A DNA stretch of 54,640 bases from JBGTGG01 sp964398945 (GTDB lineage Bacteria; Bacteroidota; Bacteroidia; Cytophagales; Cyclobacteriaceae): positions 1 to 54,640 of the forward strand of contig CAYNOT010000024.1 of the NCBI GenBank assembly GCA_964398945.1. The letters run 5' to 3'. Shown here one piece after another: positions 23,049-32,345 of the stretch (positions within the stretch are counted from its first letter, which is position 1; the number at the start of each line of letters is the position of its first letter). The position numbers and the translations under genes are program-made. The notes beneath the pieces were generated by a model that made no database searches, was not told the origin of the DNA, and was given only the letters and a program-made list of their open reading frames with translations.

Positions 23049-23939
23049 ATGGAAAATACCGATTCTAGTTCTTTTTTAGTTATCTGGCACCAGGCAATGC
23101 TTGTTGGGGCAGCAATTATGTTCGTTACGGGGGTGGTCTTGTTTCTTGTTTACCACGTTCGTCTCTCAGCTTTAAAAGACTTCAAAGCCAAATATGACTT
23201 TATTAACCAACATGAAATCAAGGATTTAAAAGTGATTTTTCTTTGCTTTTCCATTTCGGTTTTCATGCTTATCAATCGCTATGGAATGAGTGAACTAAAA
23301 CAGGTGGAAGTCTGGTTCTTTGTTCGTCTGTTTATGGGAATAGCGGGGGGTACACTGATCGGTTATGTTTCCTTTTTGATCCTTGATTATTACTATCCCA
23401 CCGTTATTGATAAAAAATTAAAAAAGTGGAGATATATGCCCAGGATAGGCGCTTCTGGTACAAAGATGAGGCTGCTGAGTGAAGAAGAAGAAGATGTTCA
23501 CCTGGAAGAAGGGATGCAAGCAGAAGAAAATATTTTCTCAATAGATTACGATGTTTGGGTTGACGAGAAATCAGGGGAAATAAAAGTTGAGAAATACCAG
23601 GGCCATCTTCAGGCTTTAAAATGCAATAGCTGTGGGTTTTATACAATGCGGGTAAGCCGCGAAGAAATTACACAGCAACCTTCAGCAGATGGTGCTGGCG
23701 AGTTGGTGAAACATTATCAATGTGGATACTGTAAATCTGTTCGTGCCACTGCCTTTAAAATATCCACCAAACAAGGTGAGGACTATAAACATGCATCGAA
23801 ATTCAATTTTAGGAAAAATTCGAATATTGAATTGGTGCGGGTAGAAATTCACTCAAGCCTGTCCGGAAAGAAATTTTTTGAATTCCAAAACATTGAGCAG
23901 TCAAAGAAATTTTTGGAGGAGTACGAGGATAAAGGTTAG
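23049..23939 (+). CDS. membrane protein with C-terminal zinc-ribbon-like domain
   Basis: 296 residues. Three or four hydrophobic segments lie in the first 125 residues (AMLVGAAIMFVTGVVLFLVY, VIFLCFSISVFMLINRY, GIAGGTLIGYVSFLILDYYY). A cytoplasmic-looking acidic linker with EEEEDVHLEE follows. The C-terminal ~100 residues contain CNSCGFYTMRV and, about 30 residues later, CGYCKS, two CxxC knuckles that would bind one zinc. No family name is recognised. It lies just upstream of the Prc protease gene with a 94-base gap. Confidence 0.7.
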   Translation: MENTDSSSFLVIWHQAMLVGAAIMFVTGVVLFLVYHVRLSALKDFKAKYDFINQHEIKDLKVIFLCFSISVFMLINRYGMSELKQVEVWFFVRLFMGIAGGTLIGYVSFLILDYYYPTVIDKKLKKWRYMPRIGASGTKMRLLSEEEEDVHLEEGMQAEENIFSIDYDVWVDEKSGEIKVEKYQGHLQALKCNSCGFYTMRVSREEITQQPSADGAGELVKHYQCGYCKSVRATAFKISTKQGEDYKHASKFNFRKNSNIELVRVEIHSSLSGKKFFEFQNIEQSKKFLEEYEDKG

Positions 23940-24033
23940 TACAGGAATGTAAAAAATTTTCAAACGCAATGCCTGCCGACAAAACATTGTTTTAGGCACA
24001 GCGTTTGTAATGGGGAAACGAAAACAAATAGTT

Positions 24034-26079
24034 ATGAAGCGATTAGTGGCAGGAGCGGTTTTTATTTTTTGGATTTCCATTTCGTCTGTTTTTGGTAGCA
24101 TCCATGAAAATGACACCACCCGATTGATACCCAAGCCTGTGTATGGAAAAGAGGCACAAGCAATAGTATATATCCTTGATAATAATCATTACAGACGGAT
24201 ACAATTAAATGACTCGTTGTCATCCGCAATCCTTGACGCGTATATGGAAGGATTGGACAATAACCGCTCGTACTTTCTTGCCAGTGATGTTTCTGAATTT
24301 GAAGCATTCAGGTTCAAGATTGACGACTTTACCCACAACCAGGATGTTTCCGTTGCCTATGATATTTTCCATGTATATGCAAAGCGCTTCAATGACCGAA
24401 TGGATTTTGTATTGGATAGCTTAATTACACACCCTTTTGATTATTCCGTTAATGAATTTTTGGAAACAGACAGGAGCAAATTACCCTGGGCAACCTCGGA
24501 GGCGGAATTAAATGAAGCATGGAGAAAAATCATCAAAGGACAGTCCCTGAGCCTTAAGCTCGCAGGAAAAGAGCAAGCTGAAATTGAAAGGACGTTGCGC
24601 ACCCGCTATGAGCGCTTCAAGAAATCAATTTCGCAGTTCAATAGTGAGGACATTTTCAGTATCTATATGAACGCGATCACCGAAGCATACGATCCCCACA
24701 CCAACTATTTCTCACCAAAAGCAGCCGACCAATTCAAGCAAAGTATGAGCTTGTCGTTGGAAGGTATTGGGGCACGTTTACAAACCGATGGTGATTATAC
24801 CAAGATTGTTGAAGTACTGCCGGGTGGGCCAGCAGAGAAAAGCAATAAACTTCAGGCAAATGATCGCATTATCGGGGTAGCCCAGGGCGATGATGGCGAA
24901 ATGGTAGACATTATTGGCTGGCGGGTTGATGATGCTGTGAAGTTGATAAAAGGCCCTAAGGGAACAAAAGTGCGCTTACAATACTTGCCGGCTGAAACGG
25001 GTTTAAATGGTCCTTCCCGTGAAATAACCCTGGTTCGGGATAAAATAAAATTGGAGGATCAACAAGCAACGAAAAACACAATCAACTACCGTCAGGATGG
25101 AAAAGATTTGAAACTGGGTGTAATCACCTTGCCAAGTTTTTACATGGACTTTGAGGAATACCAAAAAGGCAATAAGGATTATAAAAGCACAACACGCGAT
25201 GTAAAACGTTTGATCAATGAATTGAAAGCAGAAAATGTGAATGGCATTGTCATGGACCTTCGAAACAATGGTGGGGGATCCCTTTCAGAAGCCATTGACC
25301 TTACCGGGCTTTTTATTAAAAATGGCCCTGTTGTGCAGGTGAAAAATTCAATGAATAAAATCGAAGTGGGAAATGATGATGATAATTCTGTTTTATACAA
25401 CGGTCCATTGGTCGTTCTAACAAATCGTTTTAGTGCATCAGCCTCCGAGATTTTTGCAGGGGCCATTCAGGATTATAACCGTGGGGTGGTCGTTGGTGAA
25501 TCAACATTCGGAAAAGGAACGGTACAAACCGTTGTGGACTTGAAACAATTCCTGAACAATCCCAACGAAGAGGTGGGGCAACTTAAGATTACTTTCCAAA
25601 AATTCTATCGAGTAACCGGAAGCAGTACCCAACACAAAGGAGTGACCCCGGATGTATTGTTGCCCTCTGCACTGGATCCTGAACAGTTCGGTGAAAGTTC
25701 AAACCCGAGTGCACTGCCTTGGGATGAAATCCGAAGCACCCTTTACACTAAAACACCGGTTATCAACAATCGTATAATTGCCGACTTGAACAAATCCTAT
25801 CAGAATAGAACCAAAACGGATGCTGAACTTGATCGGTTTATTATCGAAACCGAGGAAACAAAAAAGCGAATCAATGAAACCACTGTTTCATTGAATGAAA
25901 AAACCAGAAGGATTGAAATGGAAGAAGCCGAGAGGCGAAAGAGCACAAACGACAAAATGGGCACCAAGCTTGGCAACCAGGAAACCAAAGACATCTCTGA
26001 TTTGTCGGAATTACGTGACGAATACCTTAGGGAAGGTTTACTGGTGCTCGGTGACTTGATCACTTCAAAAATAGGCTAG
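24034..26079 (+). CDS. prc: carboxy-terminal processing protease (tail-specific protease, Prc/Tsp type, S41A)
   Basis: About 681 residues from ATG 24034, which gives the signal peptide MKRLVAGAVFIFWISIS. The upstream ATG 24010 would add eight charged residues. The enzyme is a periplasmic serine-lysine protease that degrades proteins from the C-terminus. The N-terminal helical domain (DGLDNNRSYFLASD) is followed by a PDZ domain with LEGIGARLQTDGDYTKIVEV. The S41 core has VMDLRNNGGGSL, the catalytic Ser in FSASASEIFAG (residue 469) and Lys in STFGKGTVQ (494). The 25-residue spacing is that of E. coli Prc. A C-terminal helical extension completes the Prc layout. Confidence 0.95.
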   Translation: MKRLVAGAVFIFWISISSVFGSIHENDTTRLIPKPVYGKEAQAIVYILDNNHYRRIQLNDSLSSAILDAYMEGLDNNRSYFLASDVSEFEAFRFKIDDFTHNQDVSVAYDIFHVYAKRFNDRMDFVLDSLITHPFDYSVNEFLETDRSKLPWATSEAELNEAWRKIIKGQSLSLKLAGKEQAEIERTLRTRYERFKKSISQFNSEDIFSIYMNAITEAYDPHTNYFSPKAADQFKQSMSLSLEGIGARLQTDGDYTKIVEVLPGGPAEKSNKLQANDRIIGVAQGDDGEMVDIIGWRVDDAVKLIKGPKGTKVRLQYLPAETGLNGPSREITLVRDKIKLEDQQATKNTINYRQDGKDLKLGVITLPSFYMDFEEYQKGNKDYKSTTRDVKRLINELKAENVNGIVMDLRNNGGGSLSEAIDLTGLFIKNGPVVQVKNSMNKIEVGNDDDNSVLYNGPLVVLTNRFSASASEIFAGAIQDYNRGVVVGESTFGKGTVQTVVDLKQFLNNPNEEVGQLKITFQKFYRVTGSSTQHKGVTPDVLLPSALDPEQFGESSNPSALPWDEIRSTLYTKTPVINNRIIADLNKSYQNRTKTDAELDRFIIETEETKKRINETTVSLNEKTRRIEMEEAERRKSTNDKMGTKLGNQETKDISDLSELRDEYLREGLLVLGDLITSKIG

Positions 26080-26106
26080 CGTTCCTCAAATCGTAAAACG
26101 GATAAG

Positions 26107-26133
26107 ATGGCGGTTGTTTCACCGCCATTTTTT
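26107..26133 (+). terminator. Rho-independent terminator of prc
   Basis: ATGGCGG (26107-26113) pairs with CCGCCAT (26122-26128) and is followed by six T. It separates prc from the ABC transporter gene. Confidence 0.85.
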
Positions 26134-26217
26134 ATGCGCATTATCAGCAAAGATTCCCAGGCTAAAAGCACTATAATTACCCATTTTTCACCTATTTTGA
26201 ACTTTTTCAAAGGTTAA

Positions 26218-29200
26218 ATGAGCGAAGAATTATTAAAAGCCATAATCCAATTATTTGCAATTGTTGCCCGTGAACGCATAACAGACGATGAGCGTGCCAA
26301 CATAAAAGATTTTCTCGGCCTTCACCTCAACCAGGAGGCTACACGGTACTACTTAAACCTGTTTGATGAGTTTTGTAAGACCTCAAACCTGACGGAAGGA
26401 AAGGAAGAACTTGAAAAATTGGATGCGGATAGCGATACCCAACAGTTTGTTGATGATTGGGCAAAGATAATGCGCATCATTAAGCAGGTGAACCAGGCAC
26501 TCACCATGCAACAGAAGTTGGTAATGGTAGTAAAGATCATTGAATTGGTGTTTGCCGATAATACACTTTCAGAGCGGCAAACCAATTTGATTTTCTATAT
26601 CGGCCAGGCGTTAAAGATCAAGCACAATGAAATTGTAGCCTTGCAAGAATTTGTAATGGGGCACGATGTTGATGAGCTATCCACAAAAAATGTTTTGATA
26701 ATCGATGAAGGTTCTGAAGGTGGGCAATACATTGGGGCCAATATTGTAGAGAAAAACCTGACCGGGTTAATTGCTATTCTGCGCTTACCGGAATCGGAAA
26801 CCTATTTTATTAAATACCTCGGCATCTCGACACTTTACCTCAACAGTATCTCCATTAAGAGTAGGAAAATTGATGTCTTTCCAACCGGTAGCACCATTCG
26901 GGGAAATAAAATCGAGCCGATTTATTACAGTGATATCATTGGCAAATTCCTGATCAATGAGAACAAAACAAAAATAACATTTACTGCTGACCATATTTTT
27001 TATCACTTCAAAAATGGAAAAGCAGGACTGCAAAACATCAACATTGCTGAGCAGGGCGGAAAGCTGGTCGGATTGATGGGGGCGAGCGGTTCAGGCAAAT
27101 CAACACTGCTCAATGTACTGAACGGAACAGAAAAGCCTTCCAGCGGACGGGTTACGATCAATGGTATCAATGTTCACGATGAATCGAAACGAGCGGAAGG
27201 AATTATCGGTTATATTCCGCAAGATGATTTATTGATGGAGGACCTCACCGTTTTTCAGAACTTGTATTATGCTGCCCAACTTTGCTTCGGAAATTATTCA
27301 AAGGATGAAATAACAGCGATAGTGGTTCGTGTGCTTGCAAACATTGGCTTGCAAGAGATCCAGCATTTGAAGGTTGGATCACCATTGGAGAAAACAATTA
27401 GTGGCGGACAACGAAAACGGTTGAATATTGGGCTTGAGCTATTAAGACAGCCCACTGTACTTTTTGTAGATGAACCAACTTCGGGCCTTTCCTCACGCGA
27501 TTCTGAAAACATAATGGATTTGCTCAAGGAGCTTTCATTGCGTGGCAAAATGGTGTTCGTTGTTATTCACCAACCTTCATCCGATATCTTCAAACTTTTT
27601 GATAGTTTGGTCATTTTAGATTCGGGTGGGTTCCAGATCTATTATGGAAATCCGGTGGAAGCTGTTGTTTATTTCCAGGGGATTATCAATGCGGCCAATA
27701 AGAGTTTAGGGTCATGTCCGGAATGTGGGAATATTAATCCTGAACAGATATTCAACATCATCGAAACAAAGGTTGTCAATGAATACGGCCGGCTTACCAA
27801 TACACGAAAAATTTCTGCCGGCCAATGGTATCAATACTTTAAGCAACAGATTAAGGTCCCCAGGATCCAGCAGATTGAAGAGAAACTGGCCGTCACCCAG
27901 CGTATTCCCAATTGGACAAAGCAGCTTTCTGTTTTCTTTAAGCGCGATGCCCTTGCAAAGTTGGCGAACAAACAATACATGTACATCACGATGCTGGAAG
28001 CACCGGTCCTGGCATTGTTCATTGCCTATATGGTCAAATATTACAATGTGCTGAGCCAGTCTGCCCACGGATATAATTTTCATGACAATGAAAATATCCC
28101 GGTCTATTTTTTCATGAGCGTGGTGGTTTCTTTGTTCTTTGGATTGACCGTTAGTGCTGAGGAAATTTTTCGCGACCGGAAAATATTGAAGCGGGAACGT
28201 TTCCTTCATTTGAGCAGGGGCAGCTATTTAACTTCAAAAGTACTGGTGTTGTTTTTGATTTCAGCCATCCAGACTTTTCTGTTTATACTGGTTGGGAACA
28301 TGGTGCTTGAAATTCCCTTGACCGAGCTGCGGTATTGGTTTATCCTTTTCAGCACCTCATGCTTTGCAAACATGCTGGGCCTGAATATTTCATCTGCCTT
28401 TAATTCGGCTGTCACGATTTACATTCTTATTCCTTTGCTGGTAATCCCACAGTTGTTGCTCAGTGGTGTGGTCATCCGTTTCGACAAATTCAACCCTAGT
28501 GTGGGCAAGCCAATAGGGGTGCCGTTTATGGGGGAAGTGATGGCATCGCGCTGGGCCTTTGAGGGGTACATGGTAACGCAGTTTAAGGACAATCCTTTTG
28601 AGAAGCAATTTTATGACATTGATAAAACCATTTCTATTTCGGATTATAAAAAAATATATTACATCCCTGAGCTTGAATCCAAATTGACATATTGCCTGAA
28701 TCAACGCACGAACTGGAGGCTTACAGGGCACAAGGAGTTGAATGATGCCCTTGCCCTTTTGAAAGGCGGGATTGGTTCAGAACTAAACCTGATCGGAAAA
28801 GATATGCCTCCGTATGTGGAAAAGTTGGAAATTGGTTCGTTTGACTCAACCGTTTGGAAAAACACCTCCGATTTCCTGACGACCCTGAAGCAATTTTACA
28901 CCAACAGGAACAGCAGGGCACAGGAAGAAAAGGAAAAGCTCATCGAAGAATTGACCAGCTCACCAGAAAAGCGGATCGCGTATGAGGCGATGCGGACCCG
29001 GTACCAGAATAAATCAATTGTTGATGCGGTCAAAAATACAGCTACGCAAAATCGGATTGTAGAATTCGATGGAAAATTATGGCAAGGAATATTCCCGATT
29101 TACCAGGATGAGCACAAGCCGAAACACTTTTTTGATTTTTCTGCCAGTCTCTATCAACCTACTAAGCATTTTATGGGGAAAACTTTTGATACGTTTGTTT

Positions 29201-29325
29201 TCAACCTCGCTGTGATCTGGGCAATGACCCTTTTGCTTTTTGTCTTTTTGTACTTTGATGCACTCCGGCACTTGATCTCTTTTATGGAAAGGACAAGAAA
29301 GTACCGGAAACGCGATAAAACATAA
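26218..29325 (+). CDS. ABCG-like transporter fusion with N-terminal TerB-like and FHA-like parts
   Basis: 1035 residues. Residues 1-145 are an all-helical TerB-like segment (AIIQLFAIVARERITDDER, NTLSERQTNLIFYIGQ). About 160-245 is a beta-rich part resembling FHA (YLNSISIKSRKIDVFPTGST). The ABC ATPase has Walker A GASGSGKST (288-296), Q loop GYIPQDDLL, signature SGGQRKRLNIGLE (about 396) and Walker B LFVDEPTSGLSS. From about 575 follows an ABC2-type membrane domain with six or so helices, a large extracytoplasmic insert (about 770-980) and a last helix near 1005. The ATPase-before-membrane order is the ABCG half-transporter layout. Substrate unknown. I name the N-terminal parts with moderate confidence. 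Confidence 0.88.
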   Translation: MSEELLKAIIQLFAIVARERITDDERANIKDFLGLHLNQEATRYYLNLFDEFCKTSNLTEGKEELEKLDADSDTQQFVDDWAKIMRIIKQVNQALTMQQKLVMVVKIIELVFADNTLSERQTNLIFYIGQALKIKHNEIVALQEFVMGHDVDELSTKNVLIIDEGSEGGQYIGANIVEKNLTGLIAILRLPESETYFIKYLGISTLYLNSISIKSRKIDVFPTGSTIRGNKIEPIYYSDIIGKFLINENKTKITFTADHIFYHFKNGKAGLQNINIAEQGGKLVGLMGASGSGKSTLLNVLNGTEKPSSGRVTINGINVHDESKRAEGIIGYIPQDDLLMEDLTVFQNLYYAAQLCFGNYSKDEITAIVVRVLANIGLQEIQHLKVGSPLEKTISGGQRKRLNIGLELLRQPTVLFVDEPTSGLSSRDSENIMDLLKELSLRGKMVFVVIHQPSSDIFKLFDSLVILDSGGFQIYYGNPVEAVVYFQGIINAANKSLGSCPECGNINPEQIFNIIETKVVNEYGRLTNTRKISAGQWYQYFKQQIKVPRIQQIEEKLAVTQRIPNWTKQLSVFFKRDALAKLANKQYMYITMLEAPVLALFIAYMVKYYNVLSQSAHGYNFHDNENIPVYFFMSVVVSLFFGLTVSAEEIFRDRKILKRERFLHLSRGSYLTSKVLVLFLISAIQTFLFILVGNMVLEIPLTELRYWFILFSTSCFANMLGLNISSAFNSAVTIYILIPLLVIPQLLLSGVVIRFDKFNPSVGKPIGVPFMGEVMASRWAFEGYMVTQFKDNPFEKQFYDIDKTISISDYKKIYYIPELESKLTYCLNQRTNWRLTGHKELNDALALLKGGIGSELNLIGKDMPPYVEKLEIGSFDSTVWKNTSDFLTTLKQFYTNRNSRAQEEKEKLIEELTSSPEKRIAYEAMRTRYQNKSIVDAVKNTATQNRIVEFDGKLWQGIFPIYQDEHKPKHFFDFSASLYQPTKHFMGKTFDTFVFNLAVIWAMTLLLFVFLYFDALRHLISFMERTRKYRKRDKT

Positions 29326-29338
29326 TGCGGTTTTTTCT

Positions 29339-29448
29339 TAAATTTGAACTTCAAAAAAAACCGATGAAATGGTCATTAAAATGCTTTACACCCAACGCGC
29401 TTGATTATTTGACCATTCCCTGTCAGTTAAACTTAAAATTATAAACAC
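29339..29448 (+). promoter_or_regulatory. promoter and shared leader element, copy 3
   Basis: TAAATTTG (29339-29346) is an exact -7 element, giving a leader of about 95 bases. From 29365 the shared blocks follow: TGAAATGGTCATT, then CTTTACACCC, then GACCATTCCCTGTC, then an AT-rich run ending ATAAACACATGAAA. The GC hairpin of copies 1 and 2 is missing here. This copy shows that the element is transcribed. Confidence 0.55.
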
Positions 29449-29916
29449 ATGAAAATCTATTTTAAATTATTATTGACCATTTTGATTGCGGTCGGCTACA
29501 GTTGTGGTCAGAAATCTGAAACTACTGAATATGATGTTGAAGAAGAAGTTGCACAAGATGCTGATGAGTGGCCGGAACTTGATGAATTCCACATGATTAT
29601 GGCGGAGAGTTTCCATCCTTACAAAGATTCAATGAACATCGATCCTGCAAAAGCCAATGCTGCTGAAATGGCAAGTGTGGCAAATCGTTGGGCTGAAGCC
29701 AGTCTTCCATCAAAAGTCAACAATGATGCAGTAAAGGCAATTCTTGCACAATTAAAAACGGAAACTGCTGAGTTTAACACACTGGTCGCAACGGGTAGCC
29801 CGGAAGAAATTGCCGCTTCATTGACACAACTACACGATACTTTTCATAAAGTACAGGAGCAATGGTATGGAGGAGGGGAGCATCATGGTGGTGCCGGTCA
29901 TGATCATAAACATTAA
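29449..29916 (+). CDS. lipoprotein with His-rich C-terminus
   Basis: 155 residues. The lipoprotein signal MKIYFKLLLTILIAVGYSC has its lipobox Cys at 19. A short acidic linker (EYDVEEEVAQDADEW) leads to a helical domain of about 95 residues (FHMIMAESFHPYKDSMNIDP, SLTQLHDTFHKVQEQWYG). The tail GGGEHHGGAGHDHKH is rich in His and Gly and suggests metal binding. The conserved-looking His in FHMIMAESFHP and LHDTFH could also bind metal or heme. No family is recognised. A terminator follows at 29943. Confidence 0.7.
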   Translation: MKIYFKLLLTILIAVGYSCGQKSETTEYDVEEEVAQDADEWPELDEFHMIMAESFHPYKDSMNIDPAKANAAEMASVANRWAEASLPSKVNNDAVKAILAQLKTETAEFNTLVATGSPEEIAASLTQLHDTFHKVQEQWYGGGEHHGGAGHDHKH

Positions 29917-29942
29917 AATGATTTCTTCGTAAATTCGAGGAT

Positions 29943-29972
29943 AAAAAATGCGGGTTTCGATCCGCATTTTTT
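29943..29972 (+). terminator. Rho-independent terminator after the His-rich lipoprotein gene
   Basis: AAAAAATGCGG..CCGCATTTTTT palindrome (29943-29972), with TTTCGAT as loop. It can act in both directions. Confidence 0.85.
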
Positions 29973-30023
29973 ATTACACCTTTTGAATATCTATCTTCAT
30001 GCTGTAGCGTAACCACGGGGTGA

Positions 30024-32345
30024 ATGGTCAAAAAATCGCAATGGGCACAAGTTGGAAAACGGAAGGTAGAGTTATCTAACCTTGAAAAGGTATTGTTTCC
30101 TGAAGATGGCATCCTGAAAGCGGAAGTGATTCAATATTATCTGACCATCGCCCCAACCATCCTCCATCATATAAAAGGAAGGGCCCTTACATTAATACGC
30201 TTTCCGGATGGAATCCATGGTAACAGTTTCTACCAAAAGAACAAGCCTGATTGGACCCCTGACTGGATTGAGTTTCAGGCATTGGGTTCGGATGAAACGA
30301 AGGATTACATTCTTGCTACCGAATCAGCATCACTGGTCTGGCTGGCAAACCTGGCCTGCCTTGAACTGCATCAGTTGCACAGCAGTAAACCAAGCTTCGA
30401 TGCACCAAACTATATTGTCTTTGATATTGATCCTCCGGAAGGATATAACTTTAGAGATGTTGTCGGGATTGCTTTTCAATTAAAAGAACATATTGAGGCT
30501 TTTGGTTATCACACGTTTGTTAAAACCACCGGGGGAAAAGGCGTTCATATTGTGGTGCCCATTAAAGCGGAGTTCGATTTCAATACGGTTTTCCTGGCGG
30601 CACAGGATGTTGCACGTCCTTTTGTTGAAAAGAACAAGGACGTAACACTTCATATAAAAAAAGAAGCAAGGAAGGGCCGTGTACTCATCGATATTTATCG
30701 AAATCGTAGCGGACAAAGCATTGTATCACCGTATAGCATACGGGGCAGGATTGGAGCGCCCGTTTCAATGCCACTGCGGTGGGATGAACTACAACATCTT
30801 CAATCCCCGCTCGAATTCAATATCAGGAATGCAGTGGATAAAATTCTATCCGATGGTGATGCGTGGGATGGAATGGCTGCTTATGCCACCGAAATCCATA
30901 CGCATCGAAAAGCAATCGCAAAACCAAAAAAACTTCCTGTATCCAAAAAAAGGAAGACTCCGGAACAACTCGCCTCTTATGAAAAGAAAAGGGACTTCAC
31001 GAAGACTTCTGAACCGGGTGCAGAAATTATTGGTGAAGGTGGAAACAACTTTGTTGTTCATCGGCATCACGCCTCGCATTTACATTATGATTTAAGATTA
31101 GAGCAAGACGGTGTATTGAAGTCGTGGGCGGTGCCCCGCGGATTACCACCCTATCCGGGGATCAAACGCCTGGCGGTGCAAACAGAAGACCATCCGATGA
31201 AGTACCTGACCTTTGATGGAAAAATCCCGAAAGGACAATATGGTGGTGGTGACATGTGGGTTTTTGCGTTGGGAAAATATGTGATCACCAAAAAAAAGAA
31301 GGATGGGTTTTATTTTCGGTTGAGCAGCAAAGAAGTCAATGGCGAGTACCGTATTTATAAAATCAAAGAGAAAGAGTTTTTGTTGGAGCGGGTTGATGAA
31401 TCTCAAATCCAATGGTTAAGCGACAATATTGAATTTATGCTTTCGGAAAACCAGGTAGCGCCACCTGCTGGTGATGATTATTTATATGAAGTAAAATGGG
31501 ATGGTATCCGCGCGATGGTTTCGCTCGATGAAGGACAGGTCCGGATTAAGAGCCGCAATCAAAATGACATTACCCAACAGTTTCCTGAATTATTGGATGG
31601 ACTAAAAGCTTTTCGTGCCAACAATGGTTTATTCGATTGTGAAATTGTTTGCCTGGACAGTGCAGGAAGGCCTCAATTTAAAAAAGTAATCAACCGGCTA
31701 ATGAGCGGATCGCCTTCTGTTATAGAAAAGCTTTCCAAATCAAACCCTGTGTATTGTTATGTGTTTGACTGTTTGTATTTGGATGGGAGAAGTTTGGTCA
31801 ATGAGCCGCTCACAAAGCGAAAGGATTTTCTAAAGGATTCGATGCGCGCAGATACACCTTACCGGTTTAGTCAGGCAATTGATGATGGGCATTCCCTTTT
31901 TGAAGCAGCGCGGGTGCATTCATTGGAAGGAATTATGGCCAAGCGAAAGGAGGGAAGATACCTTCCTGGCAAACGCTCCGACAATTGGTTGAAAATAAAG
32001 GTCAGGAATTCCGTTGAGTGTCTGGTTATTGGGTATACAAAAGGAAAAGGAAATCGTGCGAAGACCGTTGGAGCCTTGCATATTGCAGAAAGGATAAATG
32101 GCGAACTGGTGTACCGCGGAAAAGTAGGCACCGGCTTCACCGATAAAATAATCCAGGAAATAGTTGATGAAATCAGTCAGCTAAAAGAAATCAAGAAACC
32201 TGTGAAAGGAAAAGTATTGGAAGAAAAAAGCAGCATTTGGGTTGAGCCCGTTCTTTTTGTGGAGATAAGTTACGCAATGATTACCAGTCAGGGAATATAC
32301 CGGGAACCAGTCTTTATACGAATGCGACCGGACCTTGTACTTTAG
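30024..32345 (+). CDS. ligD: non-homologous end-joining ATP-dependent DNA ligase LigD
   Basis: 773 residues in the order polymerase, phosphoesterase, ligase. This is the mycobacterial order rather than the PE-LIG-POL order of Pseudomonas. POL (about 10-300) has FDIDPPEG with Asp134 and Asp136 as metal ligands and VKTTGGKGVHIVVP. PE (about 325-455) has VVHRHHASHLHYDLRLE and SWAVPRG. LIG (about 465-773) has the nucleotidyl Lys491 in YEVKWDGIR, then EGIMAKRKEGRY and the OB-fold end WVEPVLFVEISY. It works with Ku, encoded 1.4 kb downstream, in double-strand break repair. Its stop overlaps the stop of the convergent TPR gene. Confidence 0.96.
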   Translation: MVKKSQWAQVGKRKVELSNLEKVLFPEDGILKAEVIQYYLTIAPTILHHIKGRALTLIRFPDGIHGNSFYQKNKPDWTPDWIEFQALGSDETKDYILATESASLVWLANLACLELHQLHSSKPSFDAPNYIVFDIDPPEGYNFRDVVGIAFQLKEHIEAFGYHTFVKTTGGKGVHIVVPIKAEFDFNTVFLAAQDVARPFVEKNKDVTLHIKKEARKGRVLIDIYRNRSGQSIVSPYSIRGRIGAPVSMPLRWDELQHLQSPLEFNIRNAVDKILSDGDAWDGMAAYATEIHTHRKAIAKPKKLPVSKKRKTPEQLASYEKKRDFTKTSEPGAEIIGEGGNNFVVHRHHASHLHYDLRLEQDGVLKSWAVPRGLPPYPGIKRLAVQTEDHPMKYLTFDGKIPKGQYGGGDMWVFALGKYVITKKKKDGFYFRLSSKEVNGEYRIYKIKEKEFLLERVDESQIQWLSDNIEFMLSENQVAPPAGDDYLYEVKWDGIRAMVSLDEGQVRIKSRNQNDITQQFPELLDGLKAFRANNGLFDCEIVCLDSAGRPQFKKVINRLMSGSPSVIEKLSKSNPVYCYVFDCLYLDGRSLVNEPLTKRKDFLKDSMRADTPYRFSQAIDDGHSLFEAARVHSLEGIMAKRKEGRYLPGKRSDNWLKIKVRNSVECLVIGYTKGKGNRAKTVGALHIAERINGELVYRGKVGTGFTDKIIQEIVDEISQLKEIKKPVKGKVLEEKSSIWVEPVLFVEISYAMITSQGIYREPVFIRMRPDLVL

